From Oceanibaculum indicum P24 (GTDB lineage Bacteria; Pseudomonadota; Alphaproteobacteria; Oceanibaculales; Oceanibaculaceae): 43,499 bases of DNA. Made by a program: the position numbers and the translations under genes. The DNA lies in contig NZ_AMRL01000028.1 of assembly GCF_000299935.1 (NCBI RefSeq), positions 1 through 43,499 of the forward strand. The letters are read 5' to 3'. Of this stretch, positions 1-8,357 are shown piece after piece; the stretch's first letter is position 1; each line of letters begins with the position of its first letter. The notes under the pieces were generated by a model, which saw only the letters and a program-made list of their open reading frames with translations, was not told the origin of the DNA and did not search any database.

Positions 1-757
1 GCTGGATCTGCAGGGCCTGCAGCCTTGCCGATTCCTTTGCCAGGTCGGCATCGACGATGGACCCGAGGCCCACTTCCACGGCATCAGCGATCTTGCCGAT
101 GAAATCGTCCTGGAAGTTCAGCTTACGGGTATCGGCACCGATGTTGCCGAGCGCGGTGTTGACCGCCGACTCGAAGGTGGCCAGCGCATCCAGCGTCGAG
201 GTCGCCGCCGAGGCGCTGCTGACGTCCGCGGCACCCGAGAAGGTGTCCAGATCGCCGATCAGGTCATTCGGACGCAGTTCGATGGTCGAACCATCGATGT
301 CCGAGATGACGTTGGTCGTCGCCGCGCCGGAGTTCAGCAGGTTGTTGCCCTGAAACGTCGCCTGGTTCAGGAAGGCACGGGCCTGATCGACCAGCTGATT
401 GAAGTCAGAAGTCAGGATCGAGCGCTGTGCCGTCGTGATGGCGGCGTTCGCCAGCTCAACGACCTTCTTCTTGATGTCGCCGACCAGATCGGACACCGCC
501 GTGGCGCCGGCTTCGGCAACCTTCATGACACCGCGCGCATTGGCGAGGCCCTGAGAGACGGCACCGTAGGCCTTCATCTCGCCGCGCAGACCCTGAGCGA
601 TCGAGAAGCTGGAAGCGTCATCGACAGCGCCAGTCACCTTGAAACCGGTCGAAACACGGTTCTGCGTCGTATCCAAACGGCTGTTGATGCTGTTCAGATT
701 CTGCAGGGCGACGAGAGCGCCGACATTGGTATTGATGGAGTTATTACCTGCGGCCAT
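1..757 (-). CDS. Flagellin, C-terminus cut by window edge
   Basis: This is the filament subunit of the bacterial flagellum. The reading frame gives 252 residues from an ATG at 757, preceded by an AAGGAA ribosome site 7 bases upstream. The N-terminal D0/D1 helix is clear (NTNVGALVALQNLN, then GAVDDASSFSIAQGLRGEM), and the C-terminal coiled-coil D1/D0 begins near the window edge (VDADLAKESARLQALQIQ). About 20-30 residues are missing past base 1. The middle is short and rich in Ser/Thr/Ala (for example SGAADVSSASAATSTLDAL), as in the roughly 270-residue flagellins of Caulobacter-type alphaproteobacteria. Such surface Ser/Thr stretches are the usual O-glycosylation targets, which fits the pseudaminic acid genes in this window. 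That link is inference. Confidence 0.95.
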   Translation of the reverse strand, partial: MAAGNNSINTNVGALVALQNLNSINSRLDTTQNRVSTGFKVTGAVDDASSFSIAQGLRGEMKAYGAVSQGLANARGVMKVAEAGATAVSDLVGDIKKKVVELANAAITTAQRSILTSDFNQLVDQARAFLNQATFQGNNLLNSGAATTNVISDIDGSTIELRPNDLIGDLDTFSGAADVSSASAATSTLDALATFESAVNTALGNIGADTRKLNFQDDFIGKIADAVEVGLGSIVDADLAKESARLQALQIQ

Positions 758-923
758 GATCAAATTCCTTTTTCTAAGGGTTAGCCGATATGCCAGCCAC
801 GCCTTCGTTTTGATTGCGTAAAATGCCAGCTATCGGAATAAATGCTATTTCCGCGCCCGCCTGTCAAACAAAAAACATCAGCAAAGTGAAATTTTCTTCA
901 GGCTGGGGATTTGGGCCGGGGGC

Positions 924-1745
924 TCAGGTGCCGACCCGCATCGGCGCGACCAGCCCACGCAGGCAGGCAATGGCGCTGAGCGCGGTGATCTTGCCGGTTT
1001 TCGGATTCTCCTCGGACGGCACATTCTCGATGCTCATGGCAAAGCGCGCGCTGTCTGCCTCCACCTCGATGCGGTGGGTGTTGCGCGTCACCGCCGGGTC
1101 AGCCCAGATCTGCAGCCGCGTGCGGTCCGGCCCGATGCCGGCCAGGCTGAGGGCGGCAGCAACATTCACATTGGCCGGGAACCCCTTGGCGCCATCGCGG
1201 GCGGAACCGTCGAAGATCAGCTTCGCCTCGTTCAGCCCTTCCAGCGAGATGTTATTCTGCTCCAGATAGGGCGCGCCCATCAGCCCGCGCGGCGGCTTGC
1301 GGGTCACCATGGTCACGCTCTCGATGTTGCCCTCGGCGGCGGCGCGCACCGCGTCCAGCCCGATCAGCGCGCCGGTCGGCACCACGATGCGACCGCCATG
1401 GGCGATGGCGATGTCCTTCAGATCGTCATGCACCAGCAGCTGGCCAACGCTGAGCGGCACGAAGATGCGGCCCGCCTTCAGGGCCGGCTCGCCGATGGAA
1501 CGGAACACGGTGGACGGCGCGCATTCGACGACGATGTCCGCCAGTTCCGCCAGTGCCTCCAGATCGACCACCGGGACCGGTGCTCGGAAACCTTCCATCT
1601 TGTCGGCGGCCTTCTTCTTGTCGCGAGCGGAGACCGCCGCCAGCGCCAGCCCGTCGATGCCGTCATCCAGGGCCTTCGCCAGGGCGAAGCCGATGGCCCC
1701 GAAACCGCCGACAGCAACACGCAAGGGGGCGCTTGAAACGGACAT
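924..1745 (-). CDS. L-aspartate dehydrogenase-like (NadX/AspDH family)
   Basis: The 273-residue protein has an N-terminal Rossmann fold with a glycine-rich NAD(P) loop (VGGFGAIG, residues 12-19). Its C-terminal half carries the family block GFPANVNVAAALSLAGIGP and the later NTHRIEVEAD stretch that holds the conserved histidine. These match the aspartate dehydrogenase family, which interconverts L-aspartate and oxaloacetate/iminoaspartate with NAD(P). Length is normal for the family. It is transcribed away from the TctC-TctB-TctA transporter genes, with 245 bp between. This suggests it metabolises the transported compound or feeds NAD or nitrogen metabolism. The family call is firm, but the true substrate is not shown by sequence. 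Confidence 0.85.
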   Translation of the reverse strand: MSVSSAPLRVAVGGFGAIGFALAKALDDGIDGLALAAVSARDKKKAADKMEGFRAPVPVVDLEALAELADIVVECAPSTVFRSIGEPALKAGRIFVPLSVGQLLVHDDLKDIAIAHGGRIVVPTGALIGLDAVRAAAEGNIESVTMVTRKPPRGLMGAPYLEQNNISLEGLNEAKLIFDGSARDGAKGFPANVNVAAALSLAGIGPDRTRLQIWADPAVTRNTHRIEVEADSARFAMSIENVPSEENPKTGKITALSAIACLRGLVAPMRVGT

Positions 1746-1990
1746 GAAAACCTCTTCCTGTTCTGTGGTCGGGCGTTTGATGCCGGTGCCGTCAGGGCAT
1801 GGCTGGCAAAACTAGTAACAATGCCTTACTTTCCTGCCCGGAAGTTTGTCCAGAACTATAAAAACAACCCGCTCCCGCGGAAACGAACAAGAGGAATTGC
1901 AGAGTGTCCAAGCGCCCCTACGGCGCGCGGGCATCGAAGGCGCTTCATCCGGTCCGATAAACCAAAAGGACACAACAAGGGGGTCCGAAT

Positions 1991-2965
1991 ATGTATAAGC
2001 GCACACTTCTCTCCACCGCTGCCGCGGCTCTGATGGCCGCAACGGCGTTCTTCCCCGGCGAAAGCCGCGCGGCAGCGCCCGATTGCTCGACCGCGCAGCT
2101 GATCGTGCCCTGGGGTGCTGGCGGCGATACCGACATCGTGTTCCGCACCTTCGTCGATGCGATCAACAAGAGCGGCGTGAAGCCCGAGCTGCAGGTCGTA
2201 AACATCGGCGGCCAGGGCGGCAACCGCGGTTCCGGCGAGGCCCGCAAGGCGAAGCCCGACGGCTGCACCCTGGTGGCAATCCATGAAAGCGTCATCACCA
2301 GCTTCCTGACCGGCCGCGTCGATTACACCTATGACGCGTTCGAGCCGATCTCGCTGGTGACCTACACCCCGTCGATCATCGGTGCCTACGCCAAGGCCCC
2401 CTACGCCACCATGAAGGAGATGATCGACGCGGCGAAGAAGGAGCCCAAGAGCATCACCGCCGGTGTCACCCTGGGCTCGACCAGCCATTTCATCTTCCTG
2501 CTGGTCGAGGACGCGACCGGCGCCGAGTTCCGCTACGTCTCCTATGAAGGCACGCGCGAGCGCAACACTGCCCTGCTGGCCGGCAACGTGATGCTTGGCG
2601 AGACCAACATCCTGACCGCCAAGCAGTATATCTCCGAGGGCTCGCTGAAGGCGCTCGGCATCGCCACGGAGAAGCGCGACGAGCAGGTCGCCGACATCCC
2701 CACCCTGAAGGAGCAGGGCGTCCCGGTAACCTACGGCCTGGCGCGCGGCGTCATGGCGCCGAAGGGTACCCCGCCGGAGATCATCCGCTTCTGGGAAGGC
2801 GTGTTCGAGAAGGCCGCCATGGACCCGTCGCTGACCAAGGCGATCACCGGCGCCAGCTCGGTCGTCATGTACAAGAATGCCGCCGACTATGCCGCCTTCC
2901 TGAAGTCGAGCTTCGCCGAGCATGAAAGGCTGGCGATCAAGATCGGGATGTACAAGAAGCCGTAA
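1991..2965 (+). CDS. Tripartite tricarboxylate transporter substrate-binding protein (TctC family)
   Basis: This 324-residue periplasmic solute receptor belongs to the TctC/Bug family. A Sec signal peptide is visible (MYKR, then a hydrophobic Ala-rich core, cleavage near SRA-AAP around residue 28). The mature start has the family pattern CSTAQLIVPWGAGGDTDIVFR followed by NIGGQGG. An AAGGGGG ribosome site lies 7 bases before the ATG. It is the first gene of a three-gene transporter unit with the small (TctB) and large (TctA) membrane subunits downstream. TctC proteins bind dicarboxylates, tricarboxylates or related compounds. The ligand here cannot be read from sequence, although the divergent aspartate dehydrogenase-like gene makes an aspartate-related acid possible. 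Confidence 0.9.
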   Translation: MYKRTLLSTAAAALMAATAFFPGESRAAAPDCSTAQLIVPWGAGGDTDIVFRTFVDAINKSGVKPELQVVNIGGQGGNRGSGEARKAKPDGCTLVAIHESVITSFLTGRVDYTYDAFEPISLVTYTPSIIGAYAKAPYATMKEMIDAAKKEPKSITAGVTLGSTSHFIFLLVEDATGAEFRYVSYEGTRERNTALLAGNVMLGETNILTAKQYISEGSLKALGIATEKRDEQVADIPTLKEQGVPVTYGLARGVMAPKGTPPEIIRFWEGVFEKAAMDPSLTKAITGASSVVMYKNAADYAAFLKSSFAEHERLAIKIGMYKKP

Positions 2966-3054
2966 ACCGGCCTTCCCGGCAGTATCTAGACAACGTGGCG
3001 GGCTGCGGATATCCGCGGCCCGCCTGCGGCTATTCCCCTTCTATCGGTGCGCCC

Positions 3055-3531
3055 ATGAACCGCCTCAACCGCGACACGATCACCGCCATCGTGCTGCTGC
3101 TCGTCTGCGGAGCCTTCTTCTGGCAGACCTTCTACATCCGCGAAATTCCCTTCTCCACCATGGGCTCGGACGTCTGGCCGCGTTTCGCGCTGACGCTCAT
3201 GTTCGTCCTGGTGATGATCTATCTGGTGCAGTCGGTCGCCACGCCGCCCGCAGAGGGCGAGCGCCGCAGCCTGCGCGCCTGGCTGAAAGGCTACAGCAGT
3301 GCGATCACCTGCTTCGGCATGTTCTTCCTGTTCCTGCTGGCCCTGCCCTATCTCGGCATGCTGGTCAGCGGCGCGCTGTTCGTCTTCCTGACGCAGGGCA
3401 TCATCGGCCGGCGCGACCCGCGCAGCCTGCTGCTGCACGCAATCATCTCCATCGTCGCCGTTGGCGGCATGTGGGCGATCTTCCGCTACGGGCTTGGCGT
3501 CGCCATGCCCGTCGGCGAGCTGTTCCGGTAA
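3055..3531 (+). CDS. Tripartite tricarboxylate transporter small membrane subunit (TctB family)
   Basis: The 158-residue hydrophobic protein starts MNRLNRDTITAIV and has about four membrane helices, including AIVLLLVCGAFFWQTFYI near the N-terminus. It sits between TctC and TctA, 89 bp after the first and 15 bp before the second, which is the canonical order. I chose the ATG at 3055 because the frame upstream of it (open from a GTG at 2995) reads as non-conserved linker. No convincing ribosome site precedes this ATG, so the exact start is less certain than the identity. TctB forms the membrane channel with TctA, driven by a cation gradient. Confidence 0.85.
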   Translation: MNRLNRDTITAIVLLLVCGAFFWQTFYIREIPFSTMGSDVWPRFALTLMFVLVMIYLVQSVATPPAEGERRSLRAWLKGYSSAITCFGMFFLFLLALPYLGMLVSGALFVFLTQGIIGRRDPRSLLLHAIISIVAVGGMWAIFRYGLGVAMPVGELFR

Positions 3532-3546
3532 GGCAGGGGCTGAACG

Positions 3547-5190
3547 ATGATCTTCGAGAATCTGTTCTCCGCCTTCGAGGCTGTCTTCGCCCTGCATAAT
3601 CTGGGGCTGATGGCTGCCGGCGTGGCCTGCGGCCTGATTGCAGGCTCGATCCCCGGCTTCACCATCACCATGGCGGTGGTGCTGACCCTGCCCTTCACCT
3701 TCGGGATGAGTTCCGTCGAGGGCTTGTCCACCATGCTGGGCGTCTATGTTGGCGGCCTGACCGGCGGCATGTTCGCCTCGGCGCTGATCGGTATTCCCGG
3801 CACACCATCCGCCATATCGACGACCTTCGACGGCTTCCCGATGTCGCGCGCCGGCCGGCCCGGCCTGGCGCTGGGGCTTGGCCTGTGGTCGTCCTTCCTG
3901 GCCGGCATCCTTTCGGCCATCGTTCTGGTCGTCATGGCGCCAACGCTGGCCGCCATCGGGCTGGAATTCGGCCCCTGGGACTTCTTCACCCTGGTCTGCT
4001 TCGCGCTGACCATCGCCGCGAGCCTGTCGGACGGCGCGCTGGTCAAGGGGCTGATCGCCGGCGTGTTCGGCATGGTGCTGGCCGCCGTCGGCGAGGATGC
4101 TATCAACGGCGCCGAACGGCTGACCTTCGGCATCGAAAGCTGGCGCGCGGGCTTCGACTTCCTGCCCGTGCTGATCGGGCTGTTCGCCTTCAGCCAGTTG
4201 CTGTCCGACATGCAGGATACGGAGGCGGCCCGGAAGCCGATGCTGTCCGGCAGGCACGCCGCCGTGCGCATGGAGCATCTGGAATCCATCCGCCTCAATT
4301 TCCGGCACTGGCTCACGGTGGTCCGGTCCTCCGCCATCGGCCTGTTCATCGGGCTGTTGCCGGCGGCCGGCAGTTCGATCTCGAATATCCTGGCCTATGA
4401 CCAGGAAAAGAAGGCTTCGAAGCATCCCGAGAAATTCGGCACCGGCATTCCCGAAGGCGTGATCGCCTCCGAAGCCTCGAACAACGCCACGGCGGGTGGC
4501 GCGCTCATCATGATGATGGCGCTCGGCATCCCCGGCGACGCGGTGACGGCAGTGATGCTGGGCGCGCTGACCATCCACAATATCGCACCCAGCCCCACCT
4601 TCATCTCCACCCAGCCGCAGCTGGCCTACGCCATCATGGTCGCCTATTTCCTGGCGAACTTCATGACGCTGGCGCTGACCTCCGGCTGCCTGCGCATCTT
4701 CATGCTGGTCACGCGGGTACCGCTCTACATTCTGGGCGTCGTCATCCTGGCTTATTGCGCCATCGGCGTGTTCACGCTGAGCAACGTGATCTCCGACATC
4801 TGGACGCTGCTGATGTTCGGCATATTGGGCTTCGTCATGCAGCAGCGCGGCTTCCCGCTGACGCCGATGGTGCTGGGCGTGGTGCTGGGGCCAGTGGCGG
4901 AGCTGAACCTGTCCCGCGCGCTATCCACCAGTGACGATCTGACCCTGTTCGTCACCCGCCCCTGGGCGCTGTTCTTCACGGTGATGGCGGTGTTCTCGAT
5001 CTGCTTCCCGCTGTACCAGCGCGCACGGGAGAAGGGCTATGCCTGGAGCCGCTATTACGGAGCGGCCTTCATGGCCGCCATCGGCCTGCCGCTGCTGATG
5101 ATGGAGGGCTGGTTCCGCACCGGGCTTGGCGGGTTGCTGATCCTGGCGGCGGTCGCCATCGCCTGGCGCCGCCAGCGTAATGCCGGCTGA
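3547..5190 (+). CDS. Tripartite tricarboxylate transporter large membrane subunit (TctA family)
   Basis: This 547-residue protein has about a dozen hydrophobic segments and the usual TctA length. The repeated glycine-proline signatures are present: GLIAGSIPGFTITMAV (near residue 30), GIPGTPSAISTTFDGFP (near 80) and GIPGDAVTAVMLGALTIHN (near 325). A good ribosome site (GCAGGGGC) precedes the ATG. It completes a TctC-TctB-TctA operon and would form the secondary transport pore in the inner membrane. Its stop codon falls inside a perfect inverted repeat shared with the convergent downstream gene. Confidence 0.95.
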   Translation: MIFENLFSAFEAVFALHNLGLMAAGVACGLIAGSIPGFTITMAVVLTLPFTFGMSSVEGLSTMLGVYVGGLTGGMFASALIGIPGTPSAISTTFDGFPMSRAGRPGLALGLGLWSSFLAGILSAIVLVVMAPTLAAIGLEFGPWDFFTLVCFALTIAASLSDGALVKGLIAGVFGMVLAAVGEDAINGAERLTFGIESWRAGFDFLPVLIGLFAFSQLLSDMQDTEAARKPMLSGRHAAVRMEHLESIRLNFRHWLTVVRSSAIGLFIGLLPAAGSSISNILAYDQEKKASKHPEKFGTGIPEGVIASEASNNATAGGALIMMMALGIPGDAVTAVMLGALTIHNIAPSPTFISTQPQLAYAIMVAYFLANFMTLALTSGCLRIFMLVTRVPLYILGVVILAYCAIGVFTLSNVISDIWTLLMFGILGFVMQQRGFPLTPMVLGVVLGPVAELNLSRALSTSDDLTLFVTRPWALFFTVMAVFSICFPLYQRAREKGYAWSRYYGAAFMAAIGLPLLMMEGWFRTGLGGLLILAAVAIAWRRQRNAG

Positions 5191-5207
5191 GGGGTTCCCT
5201 CAGCCGG
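5183..5207. terminator. Perfect 11-bp hairpin spanning two convergent stop codons
   Basis: CCGGCTGAGGG (5183-5193), a 3-base loop GTT and CCCTCAGCCGG (5197-5207) form a perfect stem. The TGA of the TctA gene (5188-5190) and the TGA of the convergent ACT-like gene (5200-5202) both lie inside it. There is no T-run on either side, so it may act as a bidirectional transcript-end stabiliser or barrier rather than a classical intrinsic terminator. Confidence 0.55.
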
Positions 5208-5529
5208 TCAGGACCACGCAGCCGGTGACGCCGGGAATCTGCGCGAGGCAGCGGCCGACATACTGGGCCGTATCGGCGTCGCGCAGATGGCATTCCGCCT
5301 CCACCTGCAGCAGGTCGCCGTCAGTATCGTCCACGCGCTGGCTCAGCCAGCGCTCCGGCACCAGGCTGCGTTTGGCGAAATGCTCCAGCAGCCGCGACAG
5401 CATGTTCGGGTCGGCCAGGGCGGTCAGACGGAAATGGGCGAGGACGGGATCACCGGCAGCCGGATGGTCGGCGTCAGCAGGAAGATCAGTCGAAAGAACG
5501 CTCGAAACTGACATGGGCGAAACAGACAT
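5200..5529 (-). CDS. Small ACT-like protein, possible regulatory subunit of the divergent ThDP enzyme
   Basis: From the ATG at 5529 this gives 109 residues. The core (FRLTALADPNMLSRLLEHFAK, then LLQVEAECHLRDADTAQYVG, then IPGVTGCVVL) has the beta-alpha-beta-beta-alpha-beta pattern and phrasing of ACT domains in small acetolactate synthase subunits (IlvM/IlvN type). I chose this start because a GAGGG ribosome site lies 8 bases upstream. The frame also stays open to a GTG at 5574, and a second ATG lies at 5514. It is divergent from an acetolactate-synthase-like catalytic gene, so a regulatory partner role is plausible. The ACT assignment is from pattern only and is moderately sure. Confidence 0.65.
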   Translation of the reverse strand: MSVSPMSVSSVLSTDLPADADHPAAGDPVLAHFRLTALADPNMLSRLLEHFAKRSLVPERWLSQRVDDTDGDLLQVEAECHLRDADTAQYVGRCLAQIPGVTGCVVLTG

Positions 5530-5573
5530 GGGATGTACCCTCAAAAACGGTAACAGAACGCGACTCGACGACA

Positions 5574-5597
5574 CCCGGCGTCTCGACAGACGCCGGG
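5574..5597 (-). promoter_or_regulatory. Perfect 10-bp inverted repeat in the leader of the ACT-like gene
   Basis: CCCGGCGTCT (5574-5583) and AGACGCCGGG (5588-5597) are separated by the 4-base loop CGAC. The hairpin lies 45-68 bases upstream of the chosen start of the ACT-like gene. In its transcript direction it is followed about 30 bases later by GTTACCG and a T5 run. It could be an attenuator-like leader structure or an operator in the divergent control region; I cannot tell which. Confidence 0.45.
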
Positions 5598-5808
5598 GCG
5601 ATAATTCGAATCGCGTTGCTCCGGACCGGATACATCATGGAAATATAATTACCCGTCCTGGCTGGCACGGTCAACAGGCGGCAGGTGCAAGGCATGCCCC
5701 CTTTCCTGCATGACAGACTTCCCCATATGGGTCTTGCCCATAACAGGGTGAGGCTTTAGCCATTCTGCACACATCTGGATACACTTACCGCAGCGCAGGA
5801 ATGCCCCC

Positions 5809-7449
5809 ATGCCGAACGCCGCCCAGGCCCTTGTCGAAATTCTGCACCGCAACGGCATCGACCGGGTGTTCTGCGTGCCGGGCGAAAGCTTCCTCGGCAT
5901 CATGGACGCGCTGCACGACTCCCCCATCGATGTGGTGACGGCCCGGCACGAGGCCAGCGCCGGCTTCATGGCGGTCGCCGATGCAAGGCTGACCGCCCGG
6001 CCTGGCGTGCTGCTGGTCAGCCGCGGCCCCGGCGCCACCAATGCCGCGATTGCCCTGCACACGGCGGAGCAGGACGCGGTGCCGCTGATCCTGATCGTCG
6101 GCCAGATCGAGAAGAAGGATCTGCGGCGCGAGGCGTTCCAGGAAATCGACTATGGCCGCATGTATGGCGGCATCGCCAAATGGGTGGCCGAGGCCATCGA
6201 CGCCGAGCAGGTGCCAGAGCTGACCGCCAAGGCGGTGCGCATCGCCACCAGCGGCACGCCGGGCCCGGTCGTGCTGGTGGTGCCGGAGGATCTGCAGTTC
6301 CCGGAAGCGCCAATGTCGGCCGGCGTGGTACAGCAGCGCCGGCCCTCCGTTCCCGCTCCTCAGGATATTGCCGATGTGCGCGCGCTGCTGGAAAAGGCAC
6401 AGCGTCCGCTGATCATCGCCGGCGGCGGACTGGATGTGCCGGGCGGGCGCGAGGCGCTGCTGGCCTTCGCCGAACGCTGGAACGTGCCGGTCGCGGTCAG
6501 CTTCCGCCGGCAGGATCTGTTCCCCAACGCGCATCCGCTCTATGCTGGCGATCTGGGCCTCGCCAACCCGAAGCAGCAGATCGCTGCCTTCCAGGACAGC
6601 GACCTGATTCTGGCGCTGGGCACAAGGCTGGGCGACATCACCACGCAGAATTACAGCTTCCCGGACTACCCGCGTCCTCGTCAGGCGCTGGTGCATTGCC
6701 ATGACGATTCCCGCATCATCGGCCAGCATTTCATCGCCGATGTCGGTATCGCGGCCTCGCCAAAGGCGCTGGCGGAGACACTGGCAGACGGTACGGCTCT
6801 GCCCGCGCGCGACTGGTCGGGCATGGTTCGCGCGCTCTACGAGGACTATGCAACCTGGACCGTGAAGGCGGCGCCGGACGGTGTGGTGTTCGGCAATGTC
6901 GTCCATGCGCTGAACGAGGTGCTGGAGGAAGACGGCATCGTCGTCGCCGATGCCGGCACGCTGTCCAGCCATGTCTATCGCCATGTCCCCTTCCGCCATC
7001 CGCAGCGCCTGCTGGCGCCGATCTCCGGCGCCATGGGCTATGGCGTGCCTGGCGCGGTCGCCGCCGCCCTGCGCCATCCCGGGCGGCAGGTGATCTGCCT
7101 GGTCGGCGATGGCGGCTTCATGATGACCGGTTCGGAGTTCATGACGGCTGTGGCGCGCCAGCTGCCGCTGCTGATCCTGCTGTCGAACAACAGCAGCTAT
7201 GCCTCCATCCGCATCCATCAGGAGCGGCATTATCCGGGGCGCGTGGTCGCCACCGATCTGGTGAACCCCGACTTCGCGGCGCTGGCACGGGCCTATGGCG
7301 CCGCCGGCTACATCATCGAGCGCGAGGAGGACATCCGCCCGGTGCTGCGCGAGGCGGTGCAGGCGACCGGTCCGCGTCTGGTCGAGGTGAAGGCGAGCCT
7401 TGAAACCTATCTGCCGGCCACCGTCTCGCGGGCGAACGCGGCGGACTGA
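5809..7449 (+). CDS. Thiamine diphosphate-dependent enzyme, acetolactate synthase large-subunit-like
   Basis: The 546-residue protein has the three-domain layout of the pyruvate oxidase/acetolactate synthase superfamily. The N-terminal Pyr domain carries the ThDP-activating glutamate at E48 (TARHEASAG). A central domain follows (PLIIAGGGLDVPGGREALL, near 200). The C-terminal PP domain has the ThDP/Mg motif GDGGFMMTGSE (near 433) ending in LSNNSSYASIR. An AGGA ribosome site is 8 bases before the ATG. The family spans acetolactate synthases, sulfoacetaldehyde acetyltransferase, benzoylformate decarboxylase-like enzymes and others. The divergent ACT-like gene favours a synthase role, but the substrate is not fixed by what I see. 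Confidence 0.85.
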   Translation: MPNAAQALVEILHRNGIDRVFCVPGESFLGIMDALHDSPIDVVTARHEASAGFMAVADARLTARPGVLLVSRGPGATNAAIALHTAEQDAVPLILIVGQIEKKDLRREAFQEIDYGRMYGGIAKWVAEAIDAEQVPELTAKAVRIATSGTPGPVVLVVPEDLQFPEAPMSAGVVQQRRPSVPAPQDIADVRALLEKAQRPLIIAGGGLDVPGGREALLAFAERWNVPVAVSFRRQDLFPNAHPLYAGDLGLANPKQQIAAFQDSDLILALGTRLGDITTQNYSFPDYPRPRQALVHCHDDSRIIGQHFIADVGIAASPKALAETLADGTALPARDWSGMVRALYEDYATWTVKAAPDGVVFGNVVHALNEVLEEDGIVVADAGTLSSHVYRHVPFRHPQRLLAPISGAMGYGVPGAVAAALRHPGRQVICLVGDGGFMMTGSEFMTAVARQLPLLILLSNNSSYASIRIHQERHYPGRVVATDLVNPDFAALARAYGAAGYIIEREEDIRPVLREAVQATGPRLVEVKASLETYLPATVSRANAAD

Positions 7450-7716
7450 TCCGCGCCTTACCGAAATACGCAAAAAATTTTCGGCTATTTTTCAGTGTCG
7501 CGGTAGTCGCCTCCGCCGCGACAATGATTCCAATATCTGGCCTAAGTTTATGGAAAATTTGAGTCATTTCCAATGACATGAATTCGCATTTGCAATTTCT
7601 CCATATATTCAATGGTATGCGTAATATCTGATTAACTTTAACGAAAGGTTTTATTAATTTTTTGGGAGCATGTTCCGGCCATGCGCAGACGCGCAAGCAT
7701 ATAGGAGCATGTAACG

Positions 7717-8331
7717 ATGACATCCCGCATTGCCGCGACCCTTGCCGCGACTTTCCTTTTCTCCGCCCCATTGCTGGGCGTGGCGCACGCCTCCGATGCC
7801 GCGCCGGCCCAGATCGATGATGCGCTGATCGAACAGATACGCGATATCACGGCGCATCAGACCGTGCTGATCTCGATCAAGGCGCAGAATGAGCGCCACA
7901 AGACGCTGACCCAGGCCGATATCGATGCGCTGGACAAGCAGTGGGTCGAGCAGCGCAAGTCAGACAAGCAGCCGCTGATCGCGCAGGTGCTGGGTTCTCC
8001 CCTTTCCGGCTATCTGATCCGCGAGATGGCACAGTCGCGTGGGCTGTTCGTCGAGATGTTCGTGATGGACAACAAGGGCCTGAATGTCGGCCAGAGCAGC
8101 ATCACCGGCGATTACTGGCAGGGTGACGAGGCGAAGTACCAGAAGACCTTCCTGGTCGGCCCGGATGCGGTGTTCGCCGACAAGGTCGCGGTCGAGAAGG
8201 ATACCGGCCACCGCCTGCAGCAGGTGAACTTCACCATCAAGGACCCGGCCGACGGCAAGCCTGTCGGTGCGATCACCGTCGAAGTCGATCTTGACATGCT
8301 GGCAATGCGCCGCCAGCAGGCCGCCCGCTGA
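7717..8331 (+). CDS. Secreted PDC/Cache-like sensor protein
   Basis: This 204-residue protein begins with a Sec signal peptide ([20 protein letters not shown], cleaved near AHA-SDA at residue 25). It has no later membrane helix, so it should be periplasmic. The remaining region matches the single PDC-fold proteins of Rhodospirillales: [19 protein letters not shown], then [15 protein letters not shown], then a terminal [12 protein letters not shown] strand. An AGGAG site lies 9 bases before the ATG. It ends 26 bp before a chemoreceptor gene in the same direction, so the two are probably co-transcribed. I infer that it binds a small molecule and may present it to the receptor, but no direct evidence for an interaction exists here. 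Confidence 0.75.
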   Translation: MTSRIAATLAATFLFSAPLLGVAHASDAAPAQIDDALIEQIRDITAHQTVLISIKAQNERHKTLTQADIDALDKQWVEQRKSDKQPLIAQVLGSPLSGYLIREMAQSRGLFVEMFVMDNKGLNVGQSSITGDYWQGDEAKYQKTFLVGPDAVFADKVAVEKDTGHRLQQVNFTIKDPADGKPVGAITVEVDLDMLAMRRQQAAR

Positions 8332-8357
8332 CCCCGCCTAGCGAAGGAACACTTCCC

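Noticed and set aside
758-923. Flagellar sigma-54 or sigma-28 promoter upstream of flagellin
   Set aside because: No GG-N10-GC pair with correct spacing was found. A CCGATA near 830 lacks a matching -35 box, and a TTGACA at 862-867 has no good -10 at 16-18 bases.
2986-4578. 530-codon minus-strand open frame opposite TctB/TctA
   Set aside because: Low-complexity Gln/His/Asp/Gly composition; the plus-strand membrane proteins are certain.
7461-7490. Terminator after the ThDP enzyme
   Set aside because: The stem is only 6 bp (CCGAAA with TTTCGG) around a 12-base A-rich loop, too weak to list.
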